Origin: Comamonadaceae bacterium UBA4962
Lineage (GTDB): Bacteria; Pseudomonadota; Gammaproteobacteria; Burkholderiales; Burkholderiaceae_C
Assembly (NCBI GenBank): GCA_002397315.1
Contig: DHAE01000007.1
Coordinates: 582,875 to 646,874, forward strand
Direction of reading: 5' to 3'
DNA: 64,000 bases
The position numbers and the translations under genes are program-made. How positions within the stretch are numbered: the first letter of the stretch is position 1; each line of letters begins with the position of its first letter. Of this stretch, positions 27,077 through 37,482 are shown piece by piece. The notes under the pieces are model-generated. The model ran no database searches. It had not been told where the DNA came from and saw nothing but the letters and a program-made list of their open reading frames with translations.

Positions 27077-28015
27077 TCACGTGGACAGGCGTGTGGCCCC
27101 TCGCCGGCAAACGACATCGCCATGGCCGGGCACGGTCTCCCCCAGGAAATCCAGGAAACGGCGCACTGCGGGCGCGAGCCCGCGCCGGGAAGGGAACACC
27201 GCATGCACGACACCCTGCGGCGTGGACCACCCGGGCAACAGCCGCACGAGGCGGCCTTCATGCAGTTCTGCCTGGCACATATAGTCGGGCAGCCAGCACA
27301 TGCCGGTGCCGGCCAAGGCGGCGAATTTGAGGGTGAGGAGATCGTCCGCCACGTAGCGCGGCGCCAGCTGCACGGTCGCTTCGCGGCCGTCGGGCCCGAC
27401 CAGGCGCAAGTGGGTGCGACCCTCCGCCGCCGACATGGCCAGACTGTCGAGCCGCGCCAGATCGTCGAGCGTGGCCGGCGTGCCCTGGCGCTCCAGCAGC
27501 GCGGGGCTCGCCACCAGCACCTGCCGTGCGTCGTCGAGCCGCTTCACCACCATGCTGCCGCTGTCGTCCAGGCTGGCGCGCACCCGCAAGGCCACGTCCA
27601 CGCCCTCCTCCAGCAGATCGACGGCGCGGTTGGTCACCTGCATCTCGACGCGCACCGCCGGATGGCGCTCCAGGAAGAGCGGCATCAGTTCGCCCAGCAC
27701 CGTCTGCGCGAGCGTCACGGGACAACTCACCCGCACCGTGCCGCGGGGCTCGGTCTGCACCTGCGCCACCGTATCGGCGGCGGCCTGGGCGGCCTCGCGC
27801 ATCGCCTGGCAATGCCGCAGGTACGACTCGCCCACTTCGGTCAGGGACAGCTTGCGGGTGGTGCGCTGCAGCAGGCGCACGCCCAATTGCGCCTCCAGCT
27901 CCGACACGCGGCGCGACAGCCGCGACTTCGGGATGCCCAGGGCGCGTCCGGCCGCCGCGAAGCCGCCCCGCTCCACCACCTCGGCAAAGTACAGCATGTC
28001 GTTCAGGTCCTGCAT
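27077..28015 (-). CDS. LysR-family transcriptional regulator
   Basis: A LysR regulator, 312 residues. The HTH is at about 1-60 (DLNDMLYFAEVVERGGFAAAGRALG, then SRLSRRVSELEAQLGV), of the subgroup in which the helix begins IPKSRLSRR. The effector domain is about 85-295. The start at 28015 is decided by a GGAGG ribosome site that lies inside the longer frame beginning at 28027. It is divergent from azoR, with a T-N11-A palindrome in between, so it most likely regulates azoR and itself. The effector is unknown; quinones or electrophiles would fit the AzoR role. Confidence 0.9.
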   Translation of the reverse strand: MQDLNDMLYFAEVVERGGFAAAGRALGIPKSRLSRRVSELEAQLGVRLLQRTTRKLSLTEVGESYLRHCQAMREAAQAAADTVAQVQTEPRGTVRVSCPVTLAQTVLGELMPLFLERHPAVRVEMQVTNRAVDLLEEGVDVALRVRASLDDSGSMVVKRLDDARQVLVASPALLERQGTPATLDDLARLDSLAMSAAEGRTHLRLVGPDGREATVQLAPRYVADDLLTLKFAALAGTGMCWLPDYMCQAELHEGRLVRLLPGWSTPQGVVHAVFPSRRGLAPAVRRFLDFLGETVPGHGDVVCRRGATRLST

Positions 28016-28028
28016 GCAAGCCTCCATC

Positions 28029-28044
28029 GTTCCAATTCTGGAAC
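28029..28044. promoter_or_regulatory. LysR-type operator between lysR and azoR
   Basis: GTTCCA-ATTC-TGGAAC is a perfect 6-base inverted repeat containing the T-N11-A signature; the outer bases extend it with one mismatch to 28026-28047. It lies 14 bases upstream of the regulator start and about 97 bases upstream of azoR, as expected for an autoregulatory LysR site. Confidence 0.7.
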
Positions 28045-28140
28045 AATCTATCGCAGCCGAGGCGGGTTATCAAGAGATCATCGTCGCCGCACAATCCAAT
28101 CAACGCCACACGACGTGGCCTTTCAACCCAGGAGAATTCC

Positions 28141-28788
28141 ATGCAAGTGCTGCACATCGACTCGGCCATCACCGGAGCCGCCTCCGTTTCCCGCCAGCTC
28201 ACCGCCCAGACCGTGGCGGCCTGGGTCGCGGCCCATCCCGGCGCGCAGGTGCAGTACCTCGATCTGGTGGCGCAAGCCCCCGGCCACTTCACCATGGACG
28301 CCATGGCGCCGCGCACCGGCCAGACCGAGGCTTTAAGCGATGCCCAGCGGCATGAAAACGCCGTGTCGGAGCGGCTGGTGAGCCAGTTCCTCGCAGCCGA
28401 CGTGGTGGTGGTGGGTGCGCCGTTCTACAACTTCGGCATTCCGTCGCAGCTCAAGGCCTGGATCGACCGCATCGCGCAGCCGGGCCGCACGTTCCGCTAC
28501 ACGGCGAACGGCCCCGAAGGGCTCGCCCAGGGCAAGACGGTGATCGTGGCCTCCTCGCGCGGCGGCGTGTACTCCACCAGCGAAGGCGGCCGTGCCCTGG
28601 AGCACCAGGAGAGCTACCTGCAGACCGTGTTCGGCTTCTTCGGCATCACCGACGTGCGTTTCGTGCGGGCCGAAGGGGTGGCGATGGGCCCCGACGCCCG
28701 CGCGAAGGCGCTCGCCAGCGCGGAAGCCGACATCCAGGCGCACGTGTCGGCCTCCATCCCGGCCGCTGCGGTAGCCGAAGCGGCCTGA
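28141..28788 (+). CDS. azoR: FMN-dependent NADH-azoreductase
   Basis: A flavodoxin-fold quinone/azo reductase, 215 residues, using FMN and NADH to reduce quinones, azo compounds and related electrophiles in the cytoplasm. Family motifs: an N-terminal LHIDSAITGAASVSRQLT phosphate-binding region, APFYNFGIPSQLKAWIDRI at about 94-112, TFRYTANGPEGL, and SRGGVYS. A strong AGGAG ribosome site precedes the ATG. It is divergent from a LysR regulator with a palindromic operator between them. Confidence 0.94.
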   Translation: MQVLHIDSAITGAASVSRQLTAQTVAAWVAAHPGAQVQYLDLVAQAPGHFTMDAMAPRTGQTEALSDAQRHENAVSERLVSQFLAADVVVVGAPFYNFGIPSQLKAWIDRIAQPGRTFRYTANGPEGLAQGKTVIVASSRGGVYSTSEGGRALEHQESYLQTVFGFFGITDVRFVRAEGVAMGPDARAKALASAEADIQAHVSASIPAAAVAEAA

Positions 28789-28840
28789 ACGGCAAGCGCC
28801 CCGCCCGGCGGCAGCGGCAGCCACCGGGCTCCGCAGCGCA

Positions 28841-29395
28841 TCAGGCCTGCGCGTGGCGGCGCACCCAGGCCGCGTACTTGTCCATCCAGGTCTGCACGAA
28901 CTGGCGGCTGGACTCGCCGATGTTGCCGTCATCGTCGAACAGGCCGTCCTTGGCCTGGATGAACGCCTCGGGCTGGCCCAGGGTGGGCACGTCGAGGTAG
29001 GCCAGGATGTTGCGCAGGTGCTGCTGCGCAAGCGCGGTGCCGATGGCGCCGATCGACACGCCGATCACGCCGCCCGGCTTGCCGCCCCACACGCTCTGCC
29101 CGTAGGGACGGGAGGCATGGTCGATCGCGTTCTTGAGAACGCCCGGGACCGAACGGTTGTATTCCGGCGTGACGAACAGCAGGCCCTGCGCCTTGGAGAT
29201 GTCCGACTTCAGGCGCCGCACGGGCTCGCTCTGGTGGTCGTCCTCGTCCTGGTTGTAGAGCGGCAGATCGTCGATGCGCACCTGTACCAGCGTGAAATCG
29301 GGCGGCGCCAGTCGGGCCAGGGCGTCGGCCATGCGGCGGTTGAACGAATCCTTGCGCAGGCTGCCCACGAAGACGGCGATGGTGTATTGGCTCAC
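28841..29395 (-). CDS. NADPH-dependent FMN reductase family protein
   Basis: A flavodoxin-like flavin/quinone reductase (ChrR/YieF type), 184 residues. Seen in order: IAVFVGSLRKDSFNRRMADAL at the N-terminus (FMN phosphate loop), DLPLYNQD, the LLFVTPEYNRSVPGVLKNAIDH block and GGKPGGVIGVSIGAIGTALAQQHLR. The start is a GTG at 29395 preceded by AAGGAG; the open frame continues to 29521 without a better signal. It is convergent with azoR, so the two reductases share a location but not a transcript. Confidence 0.92.
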   Translation of the reverse strand: MSQYTIAVFVGSLRKDSFNRRMADALARLAPPDFTLVQVRIDDLPLYNQDEDDHQSEPVRRLKSDISKAQGLLFVTPEYNRSVPGVLKNAIDHASRPYGQSVWGGKPGGVIGVSIGAIGTALAQQHLRNILAYLDVPTLGQPEAFIQAKDGLFDDDGNIGESSRQFVQTWMDKYAAWVRRHAQA

Positions 29396-29582
29396 GGAAA
29401 CTCCTTTGGCGGGAATGGAGGGGGAAGGCACGCAGACGGCGGCGCCGCGCTGCGCGACAGGCGGCCATGATCTCCTCCCACGGTGGAGCCGGTTGTCAGG
29501 CAAGCGCGCATTCGGCGGCACCGTCGCGCCTCCGGCCCGCCCGCCCCGGCAAGGAAGCGGCCCGCGGGCCGGCCCGTGCCCC

Positions 29583-30521
29583 TCAGACCCCTGCCCCGCG
29601 GGGCGCCTCCTGCCCCGCGGCGCTCTCGCGTGCCGTGGCCTGCGTGATATGCGCGCCGGCCGGCACGTCCGACGTGACCCACACGTTGCCGCCGATGACC
29701 GCGCCGCGCCCGAGCGTCACGCGGCCCAGGATGGTCGCGCCCGCGTAGATCACCACGCCGTCCTCCACGATCGGATGGCGGGCGAGGCCCTTCTTCAGCC
29801 GCCCGTCGGCGTCGGACGGGAACCGCTTGGCGCCGAGCGTCACGGCCTGGTAGAGCCGCACCTGCTCGCCGATCACCGCGGTTTCGCCGATCACCACGCC
29901 GGTGCCGTGGTCGATGAAGAAACCCGCGCCGATGCGCGCGCCCGGATGGATGTCGATGCCGGTCTGCGCGTGCGCCAGTTCGGACACCATGCGCGCCAGC
30001 AGGGGCAGTTCCAGCCCGTACAGCACGTGGGCGAGACGGTGGTGGATCATCGCCAGCACCCCGGGATAGCAGAGCAGCACCTCGTCCACGCTGCGCGCGG
30101 CAGGGTCGCCGTGGAAGGCCGCGAGTACGTCGGAATCCAGCAGGCGGCGGATGCCCGGCAGGGTGCCGGCAAAGCTGCGCGCGGCCTCCAGGGCGGTGGC
30201 CGCCGTCTGCTCCGGCGCGGGGTGCGCCCCGGTGCGACGGGCCACGTGCCGCAATTCGAGCACGATCTGGCCGTGCAGCGCCTGCAGCGCGGCATCGAGC
30301 TCATGGGCGACGAAAATGTCTTCGCTCTCGGGGCGCAGGTCGTGCGGCCCGAGGCGCAACGGAAACAGAGCGCCCTTGAGCTGTTCCACGATGCGCGCGA
30401 CGGCGTCGCGCGAGGGAAACTCGCGGCCGGCGGGTTCCTGCTCGCGGTTCTGCGCCCTGCGCCACTCGCTGCGGGCGGCGTGGAGCTGGCGGCCGAGGCC
30501 GGCGATGTCGAAAGTGGCCAT
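29583..30521 (-). CDS. epsC: Serine O-acetyltransferase, EpsC type
   Basis: Acetylates serine with acetyl-CoA, giving O-acetylserine, the acceptor of sulfide in cysteine synthesis. The 312-residue protein has a helical N-terminal domain (about 1-165) and a left-handed beta-helix with hexapeptide repeats (about 180-290). The latter includes DIHPGARIGAGFFIDHGTGVVIGE, with the catalytic histidine. The long N-terminus is typical of the EpsC/plant-like branch rather than short CysE. A GGAG ribosome site precedes the ATG. It lies between the sulfate and methionine transport loci, consistent with a sulfur-metabolism neighbourhood. Confidence 0.93.
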   Translation of the reverse strand: MATFDIAGLGRQLHAARSEWRRAQNREQEPAGREFPSRDAVARIVEQLKGALFPLRLGPHDLRPESEDIFVAHELDAALQALHGQIVLELRHVARRTGAHPAPEQTAATALEAARSFAGTLPGIRRLLDSDVLAAFHGDPAARSVDEVLLCYPGVLAMIHHRLAHVLYGLELPLLARMVSELAHAQTGIDIHPGARIGAGFFIDHGTGVVIGETAVIGEQVRLYQAVTLGAKRFPSDADGRLKKGLARHPIVEDGVVIYAGATILGRVTLGRGAVIGGNVWVTSDVPAGAHITQATARESAAGQEAPRGAGV

Positions 30522-30692
30522 GGGTGTTCTCCGGGTCGCTCCGGGCCACGGACCGGTTCAGTCGGGTGGCGGATGCGTGAACCATCGTAGCCGCACGGGC
30601 GCGGGCGTGCCGGCCACGGGGCATCGGGCCCGGGAGGCCGTGCGCAAGCCCAGTGCGTCGGGGCCGGAAACGCCCGGCCCCTCGGATGCCGC

Positions 30693-31490
<798 letters not shown>

Positions 31491-31582
31491 AGGGTATTAC
31501 CTTTGGGGAGAGAGGCAGCGATGGTATCGGCCGACGGCTGCGGGTTCAAAGAATCAATCGTCATTTTCTAAGCTGCGAAAGC

Positions 31583-33175
31583 TTATGAAGCGCGGAGCGC
31601 GAGCGCACCGGAGTCGCCGAGCTTGAAGACGCTCACGACCTCCGCCAGATGGGCCGCCTGCTGTTCCAGGCCGCGGGCGGCCGCTGCGCCCTGCTCCACC
31701 ATCGCGGCGTTCTGGCGGGTGGATTGGTCCAGTTCCGCCACGGCCGAGCCCACCGAAGCGATCCCGCCGGTCTGCTGGCCGGTGGACGCGCTGATCTCGG
31801 CGATGAGCTGGGCCACGCGCTCCACCTCGCCCACGATGTCGGCCATGCTCGACCCTGCCTCCGCGGCGAGGCGAGAGCCTTCGCCCACGCGCGACACGCT
31901 GTCGTCGATCAGCGCCTTGATTTCCCGCGCGGCCGTGGCGCTGCGCTGCGCCAGGCTGCGCACCTCGCTGGCGACCACCGCGAATCCGCGCCCCTGCTCG
32001 CCCGCCCGCGCGGCTTCCACGGCGGCATTGAGCGCGAGGATGTTGGTCTGGAAGGCGATGCCGTCGATCACGCCGATGATGTCGGCGATGCGGCTGGAGC
32101 TTTCGGTGATCGCATTCATGGTGGCCACCACCTGGTCCACCACCGCACCGCCCTTGCCCGCCGCGGAACTGGCCGAGCCTGCGAGCTGGGCCGCCTGCTG
32201 TGCGGATTCGGCATTGCTGTTCACCGAGAGCGTCATGCGGTCCATCGAGGCGGTCGTCTGGGCCAGGTGCTGTGCCTGCGCCTCGGTGCGCTGCAGCAGC
32301 CCGGCATTGCCTTCGGCGATCTCCAGCGAGCCGCGCGCCATCGATTCGGAGGCGTTGCGCACCCGAGCCACGACCGCCGCCAGGTTGTGCTGCATACTGC
32401 CCAGCGAGGCGAGCACGCTGCCGGCGCGCGCCGCGCCCGCGCCCGGCACGGGGCCCAGATCGCCGGAGGCCACGCGGTGCGCCACTTCCGCGAGGGCCTG
32501 GGGTTCGGCACCCAGCTGGTCGAGCAGGCTGCGCGACACGGCCCACGCCACCAGCACGCTCACGGCCACGGCCAGTACCAGCGCCGAGAGCATCACCGCG
32601 CGGAACCCGCTCGCTTCCCGTATCGCGGTGGCGTTCTCCGTCTGGATGCGCTTTTCCTCGAAGTCGATCAGCCGGTTGATGGAGGCCAGCCACTGGACGT
32701 ACTGGGGCTTGGCCTCGTTCCAGAGCAGCGTGCGCGCCGTGGCGTCGTCCGTGCCGGCCAGCGCCACGATGCGCTGCGTCGTCGCCACGGCCTGCGCCTC
32801 GGCGCGGCGGATGTCCGCATACAGGCTGGCGAGTTCCGGCGCGGCGCCCGGCTGGCCGATGATCTTCTCCAGGGGCGCCGCGGATTGCGCGTAGAACGCC
32901 GCCAGCGAAGCGATCACCTCCACCTCGTGCTGGCGCTGCTGCGGGGTGGTCGAGAGCACCACGTCGCGCACGGCGATGGAACGGTCGTGCGCGGAGCCGC
33001 GGAAGTTGATGGCGTACCGCTGGATCGGCACGTGCTCGGTAGCGTTGGCGCCCAGCGCACCGTCGATCGCATAGACCTTGAACAGCGCGATGACCACCAC
33101 CACCACCAGTAACCCCACGACCAGACCGAAAGCAGCGGCCAGACGCCTGGCCACCGTCATGCGAGAGAACCCCAT
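31583..33175 (-). CDS. Methyl-accepting chemotaxis protein
   Basis: A chemoreceptor of 530 residues. Membrane helix 1 is at about 8-31, a four-helix-bundle periplasmic sensor at about 32-190, and membrane helix 2 at about 192-213. A HAMP domain follows, then a cytoplasmic signalling coiled coil whose tip reads RIADIIGVIDGIAFQTNILALNAAVEAARAGEQGRGFAVVASEVR (broken here as one conserved block, about 365-410). The C-terminus ends without the CheR-binding pentapeptide. The ATG at 33175 was chosen over an upstream open frame. It lies between metI and metQ, on the same strand, which suggests a link to methionine or MetQ sensing. Confidence 0.94.
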   Translation of the reverse strand: MGFSRMTVARRLAAAFGLVVGLLVVVVVIALFKVYAIDGALGANATEHVPIQRYAINFRGSAHDRSIAVRDVVLSTTPQQRQHEVEVIASLAAFYAQSAAPLEKIIGQPGAAPELASLYADIRRAEAQAVATTQRIVALAGTDDATARTLLWNEAKPQYVQWLASINRLIDFEEKRIQTENATAIREASGFRAVMLSALVLAVAVSVLVAWAVSRSLLDQLGAEPQALAEVAHRVASGDLGPVPGAGAARAGSVLASLGSMQHNLAAVVARVRNASESMARGSLEIAEGNAGLLQRTEAQAQHLAQTTASMDRMTLSVNSNAESAQQAAQLAGSASSAAGKGGAVVDQVVATMNAITESSSRIADIIGVIDGIAFQTNILALNAAVEAARAGEQGRGFAVVASEVRSLAQRSATAAREIKALIDDSVSRVGEGSRLAAEAGSSMADIVGEVERVAQLIAEISASTGQQTGGIASVGSAVAELDQSTRQNAAMVEQGAAAARGLEQQAAHLAEVVSVFKLGDSGALALRAS

Positions 33176-33305
33176 TGAGCGCACCCCACCGTGTAAATAA
33201 ATGTGACACGATCTTACGTGCGCCGCCACGTTCGCGCGGTAGGACACTGCCTATGTGCGCGATCCGAAAGGACTATCGCGCCGTCCGTCCCAGCGGCCAG
33301 GGATT

Positions 33306-33971
33306 TCAGCGGTGGCTCAGCCGGCGCACCGCCCAGTCGCCCAGGCTCTGCACGGCCTGCACGAAGAAGATCAACACCACCACCACGGCCAGCATGATGT
33401 CGGGCAGGAAGCGCTGGTAGCCGTAGCGGATGCCCAGGTCGCCCAGCCCGCCGCCGCCGATCGCGCCCGCCATCGCGGAGTAGCCGGTCAGGCTCACGAA
33501 GGTGATGGTGAGGCCCGCGACGATGCCGGGCAGCGCCTCGGGCAGCAGCACCTTCCAGACGATCTGCCCGGTGGTGGCGCCCATGGCCTGGGCGGCCTCG
33601 ATGAGGCCGTTGTCCACCTCGCGCAGCGAGGCCTCCACCAGCCGCGCCACGAACGGTGCGGCGGCGATGGTGAGCGGCACCACGGCGGCAGCGGTGCCGA
33701 TCGAAGAACCCGTGATGAAGCGCGTGAACGGGATGATCGCCACCAGCAGGATGATGAACGGCGTGGAGCGCACGGCGTTCACGATCCAGCCCACGGTCTT
33801 GTTGACCACGCCGTTTTCCAGCACGCCGCCCTGGTCGGTGAGCCGCAGGAACACGCCCAGGGGAATGCCGATCAGCGCGCCGACCACGCCCGAGATGCCC
33901 ACCATGATGAGCGTCTCCCACAGCGAAGTGGCGAACAGCTCCAGCATCATTTCCGAAAAATTCTCGAACAT
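33306..33971 (-). CDS. metI: Methionine ABC transporter permease
   Basis: Membrane subunit of the methionine importer, 221 residues with five predicted helices. The coupling loop is LREVDNGLIEAAQAMGATTGQIVWKV, and the N-terminal LFATSLWETLIMVGISG is typical of MetI. The ATG at 33971 has a GGAGGG ribosome site and starts 4 bases after the metN stop, so the two are co-translated. The chemoreceptor follows after 130 bases. Confidence 0.95.
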   Translation of the reverse strand: MFENFSEMMLELFATSLWETLIMVGISGVVGALIGIPLGVFLRLTDQGGVLENGVVNKTVGWIVNAVRSTPFIILLVAIIPFTRFITGSSIGTAAAVVPLTIAAAPFVARLVEASLREVDNGLIEAAQAMGATTGQIVWKVLLPEALPGIVAGLTITFVSLTGYSAMAGAIGGGGLGDLGIRYGYQRFLPDIMLAVVVVLIFFVQAVQSLGDWAVRRLSHR

Positions 33972-33975
33972 CGCG

Positions 33976-35064
33976 TCAACCCTCCATGCCCGCCACTGCG
34001 GCAACGGCATCCGCGCCTGCGGCGGACACCTTCACTTCATCCACCATCACGCCCTCGGCCCGCAACTGCGCCACGGCAGCCGCCAGCCGGGCGGCCTCGC
34101 CGCTCACGTACACCGCCAGCGAACCGAAGGTCTGGGCCTGGATCTCGTCGATCTGGCCGTGCAGGATGGAGAGGTCCAGCCGGTGCTCGCGGATGAGCCG
34201 CGACAGGATCGGCTGGTAGGCGCGCTCGCCTGAATACGACAGCCGCAGCAGCTCGCCCGTCTCGCTCGGCGGAAGCTGCGCGGCGAGCTGGCGCACGTGC
34301 TGCAGCACGCTGGCGGGCAGTTCCTGCGGCACGATCTCGTCGATGAGGCTCTTGGTGATCGGCTCGCGCGGGCGCGTGAACACATCCAGCACCGGCCCCT
34401 GCTCCACGATGCGCCCGGCATCGATCACGGCGACCCGGTCGGCCACCTGCTTGATGACCTGCATCTGGTGGGTGATGAGCACCACGGTGAGGCCCAGTTC
34501 CTGGTTCACCTGGCGCAGCAGCGCCAGGATGGAGCGCGTCGTCTCGGGGTCGAGCGCCGAGGTGGCCTCGTCAGAAAGCAATACCTTGGGCCGGCTGGCG
34601 AGCGCCCGGGCGATGCCCACGCGCTGCTTCTGCCCGCCGCTGATCTGCGCGGGGTAGCGGCCGGCCAGGTGCGACAGGCCCACCAGCTCGAGCAGCGGGT
34701 TCACGCGCTCGCGGATCGCGGCCCGGTCCATGCCGGCGAGTTCCAACGGCAGCGCCGCGTTGTCGAACACGGTGCGGGACGACAGCAGATTGAAGTGCTG
34801 GAACACCATGCCGATGTCGCGGCGCGCGGCGCGCAGGTCGGCGTCGCCGAGCTTCGTGAGGTCGCGGCCCGCCACGATCACCTCGCCGGCCGTGGGCCGG
34901 TTCAGCAGGTTGATGACGCGCACGAGCGAGCTTTTGCCCGCGCCGCTGCGCCCGATGATGCCGAACACTTCGCCCGGCTGGATCTGCAGGTCGATGCCCC
35001 GCAAGGCTTCGACGGGCCCGGTCGGGCCCTGGTAAATCTGGGTGATGCCCCGTAAATCGATCAT
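33976..35064 (-). CDS. metN: Methionine ABC transporter ATP-binding protein
   Basis: ATPase of the methionine importer, 362 residues. Walker A GRSGAGKS at 38-45, Q-loop VFQHFNLL, signature ISGGQKQRVGIARAL, and Walker B VLLSDEATSALD. A C-terminal NIL domain (about 265-345) binds methionine to shut off transport in characterised MetN proteins. It is the first gene of the cluster. About 275 bases precede it; no known methionine riboswitch or MetJ-type boxes were seen there. Confidence 0.95.
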   Translation of the reverse strand: MIDLRGITQIYQGPTGPVEALRGIDLQIQPGEVFGIIGRSGAGKSSLVRVINLLNRPTAGEVIVAGRDLTKLGDADLRAARRDIGMVFQHFNLLSSRTVFDNAALPLELAGMDRAAIRERVNPLLELVGLSHLAGRYPAQISGGQKQRVGIARALASRPKVLLSDEATSALDPETTRSILALLRQVNQELGLTVVLITHQMQVIKQVADRVAVIDAGRIVEQGPVLDVFTRPREPITKSLIDEIVPQELPASVLQHVRQLAAQLPPSETGELLRLSYSGERAYQPILSRLIREHRLDLSILHGQIDEIQAQTFGSLAVYVSGEAARLAAAVAQLRAEGVMVDEVKVSAAGADAVAAVAGMEG

Positions 35065-35339
35065 GGCAATGCGGTCCGGCTCCGGCGCCCAGGGGCACGG
35101 TGGCCTCGGCGCAGGGCAGGATCGGTTTTCCTGGAGGAAAGGAGGTTGGAAGAAAACGCGGTGGGCGGCATGCCCCCCGGAAGCCCGCGCGTGCGGCACG
35201 TGCGGCGAGAGCGGGACTGTACGTGCGCGGCCGCCCAAAGCCAACGATCCAGCAATTGGATGCAAAGACCTGGGAGTTATGAGCCGCGCCGGCCTGGCCG
35301 CGGCCCGGCCGCGCAACAGCCCGGATTTTCCCGCATTTC

Positions 35340-37409
35340 TCAGCGGCCCGGGGCGCCGACCATGTCCAGCACCTTGTGCACCAGGGCCTGCGCATCGAAC
35401 GGCTTGACGATGAGCTCCATGCGGTGGGCGGCCAGGAAGCCCGGATCCATGGCCGCCTGCTCCGCGTAGCCGGTCATCAGCAGCACCAGGATGTGCGGCA
35501 GGCGCTCGCGCGCGTAATCCGCCACCTGCCGGCCATTGGGGCCCGGCAGGCCCACGTCGGACACCAGCAGATCGAAATGGATCGCCCCGGAGAGCATCGC
35601 CATGCCTTCGGCCCCCGTGGCCGCCGACATCACCTGGAACCCCAGGTCGCGCAGCAGTTCGCACACGAACTCGCGCACCGTGGCGTCGTCCTCCACCACG
35701 AGGATCGAGTCCGGCCGCTTGCCCCCTTCGGCACTGTCGAGCCCGCCAGTGGCCTCCTCGACCACGCCCTGCATCGAGCGCGGGAAATACAGCGACACGG
35801 ACGTGCCCCGCCCCACCGTGCTGTCGAGCGCCACCGCGCCGCCGGACTGGCGCATGTAGCCGTAGATCATCGACAGGCCCAGGCCCGTGCCCTGACCGAT
35901 CGGCTTGGTGGTGAAGAACGGATCGAACGCGAGGTCCATCACCTCGCGCGTCATGCCGTGCCCGCTATCGCTGACCCGCACGCCCACCAGGTCCCCGGCG
36001 GGCAGGCCCAGCGCCTCGCGCTCCGCGGCAGGCAGCAGGGTCGAGCCGGCCGGCAGATTGGTGCCGGTGATGCGCAGTTCGCCGCCGTCGGGCATCGCGT
36101 CGCGCGCGTTGATGGCGAGGTTGAGCACGGCGCTCTCGAGCTGGTGGGCATCGGTGAGCACGGGCCACAGTTCGGCGGGGATCTCGACGGCCAACTGGAT
36201 GTTCTCGCCGCAGGTATTGCGCAGCATGGGCTCCAGATCGCGGATGGAGCCCGCCACGTCCACGGGCCGCACGTCCAGCGGCTGGCGGCGCGAGAACGCC
36301 AGCAACCGCTGGGTGAGCGCGGCGGCCCGGCGCGCCGACGAGAGTCCGGCCTCCACGTAGCGGGGGATGTCGTCCAGTTGGCCGCGCGCATGGCGCTGCC
36401 CGATCAGCTGCAGCGGCAGGACGACGCCCTGCAGCATGTTGTTGAAATCGTGCGCGATGCCGCCCGTGAGCTGGCCGATCGCCTCCATCTTCTGGCTGTG
36501 CCGCACGCGCTCCTGCGATTGCAGCAGCGCTTCGGTGCGGGCACGCTCGTCGGTCACGTCGCGGCCGACGGCCTGCACGAACCCGTCGCCGGGAACGGCC
36601 GTCCAGTCGATCCAGCGGTCCGCGCCGCTGCGGTGGCGGAACCGCAGCGTGCCCTGGTGGCGCACCGCCTCGGCCAGGCGCTGCACGTCTCCCGGCACGC
36701 GCAGGGCCTCGTCGTCGTGGAGGAAGGACAGCAGGCGCCGGCCGATGGTTTCGTCTTCCGTATAGCCCAGCGTGGCCTCCCAGGCCGGGTTGACCGCGGC
36801 GATGGTGCCGTCGAGCCGCGTCACCACGAGCATGGCATCGGACAGCAGCCAGAGCCGGTTGCGGTCGGCCGTGCGGTCGGCCACCTGCTGGTCCAGCGAG
36901 GTGGCCAGATCCTGCAGCCGCTGCTGCGCCAGGAACTTGCCGGTGGTCTCGACGACCGTGTCCATGAAGCCCTGTACGGTTCCGTTCCCGTCGCAGACCG
37001 GGCTGTAGCAGAAGGTGAAGTAGGCCTGCTCGTCGTAGCCGTGCCGGCGCACGGTGACGGGGAAATCCTCCAGGAACATCGACTCGCCCGCCAGGGCGCG
37101 CTCGGCAATGGGGCCGATCGTCTCCCACGCCTCGGCCCAGACTTCATAAAAGGGCCGGCCGAGCGCGTTCAGCTTGGCCCCCAGGATGACGCCGAAGGCA
37201 TCGTTGTGGATCGAGGTCATCTGCGGACCCCAGACCAGGCATTTGGGAAACTTGGAGGCGAGCACCATCTGCGCGGCGACACGCAGCGACTCGGGCCAGG
37301 ACTCCATCGGGCCCAGCGGCGTGGCCGCCCAGTCATGCCTGCGGACGCGCTCACCCATCTCGCTATCGGTCTTCAGGAAAATGGAGTGCGGAGGGAACGG
37401 AGCAGTCAT
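35340..37409 (-). CDS. Soluble hybrid histidine kinase with PAS domains
   Basis: A cytoplasmic sensor kinase/receiver hybrid of 689 residues with no membrane segment. Order: a PAS-like domain (about 10-150, beginning IFLKTDSEMGERVRRHDWAATPLGP), a coiled coil, and a second PAS (about 185-300). HisKA has the phospho-acceptor His in GGIAHDFNNML (about 325). HATPase_c has NLAINARDAM and GTGLGLSMIYGYMRQSGG, and a C-terminal receiver domain has Asp in DLLVSDVGLPGPNGRQV. The N-terminal type is common in kinases that respond to light or redox, but no chromophore cysteine or flavin motif is evident. The target is unknown. The ATG at 37409 was chosen over an upstream open frame through a repeat. Confidence 0.92.
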   Translation of the reverse strand: MTAPFPPHSIFLKTDSEMGERVRRHDWAATPLGPMESWPESLRVAAQMVLASKFPKCLVWGPQMTSIHNDAFGVILGAKLNALGRPFYEVWAEAWETIGPIAERALAGESMFLEDFPVTVRRHGYDEQAYFTFCYSPVCDGNGTVQGFMDTVVETTGKFLAQQRLQDLATSLDQQVADRTADRNRLWLLSDAMLVVTRLDGTIAAVNPAWEATLGYTEDETIGRRLLSFLHDDEALRVPGDVQRLAEAVRHQGTLRFRHRSGADRWIDWTAVPGDGFVQAVGRDVTDERARTEALLQSQERVRHSQKMEAIGQLTGGIAHDFNNMLQGVVLPLQLIGQRHARGQLDDIPRYVEAGLSSARRAAALTQRLLAFSRRQPLDVRPVDVAGSIRDLEPMLRNTCGENIQLAVEIPAELWPVLTDAHQLESAVLNLAINARDAMPDGGELRITGTNLPAGSTLLPAAEREALGLPAGDLVGVRVSDSGHGMTREVMDLAFDPFFTTKPIGQGTGLGLSMIYGYMRQSGGAVALDSTVGRGTSVSLYFPRSMQGVVEEATGGLDSAEGGKRPDSILVVEDDATVREFVCELLRDLGFQVMSAATGAEGMAMLSGAIHFDLLVSDVGLPGPNGRQVADYARERLPHILVLLMTGYAEQAAMDPGFLAAHRMELIVKPFDAQALVHKVLDMVGAPGR

Positions 37410-37482
37410 GGGCCCCGGATGATGACACGACCCGCCCACCGCAGCAGCCGCTACGCCCATGATCCCTGTGGGCAGAAGGCAC

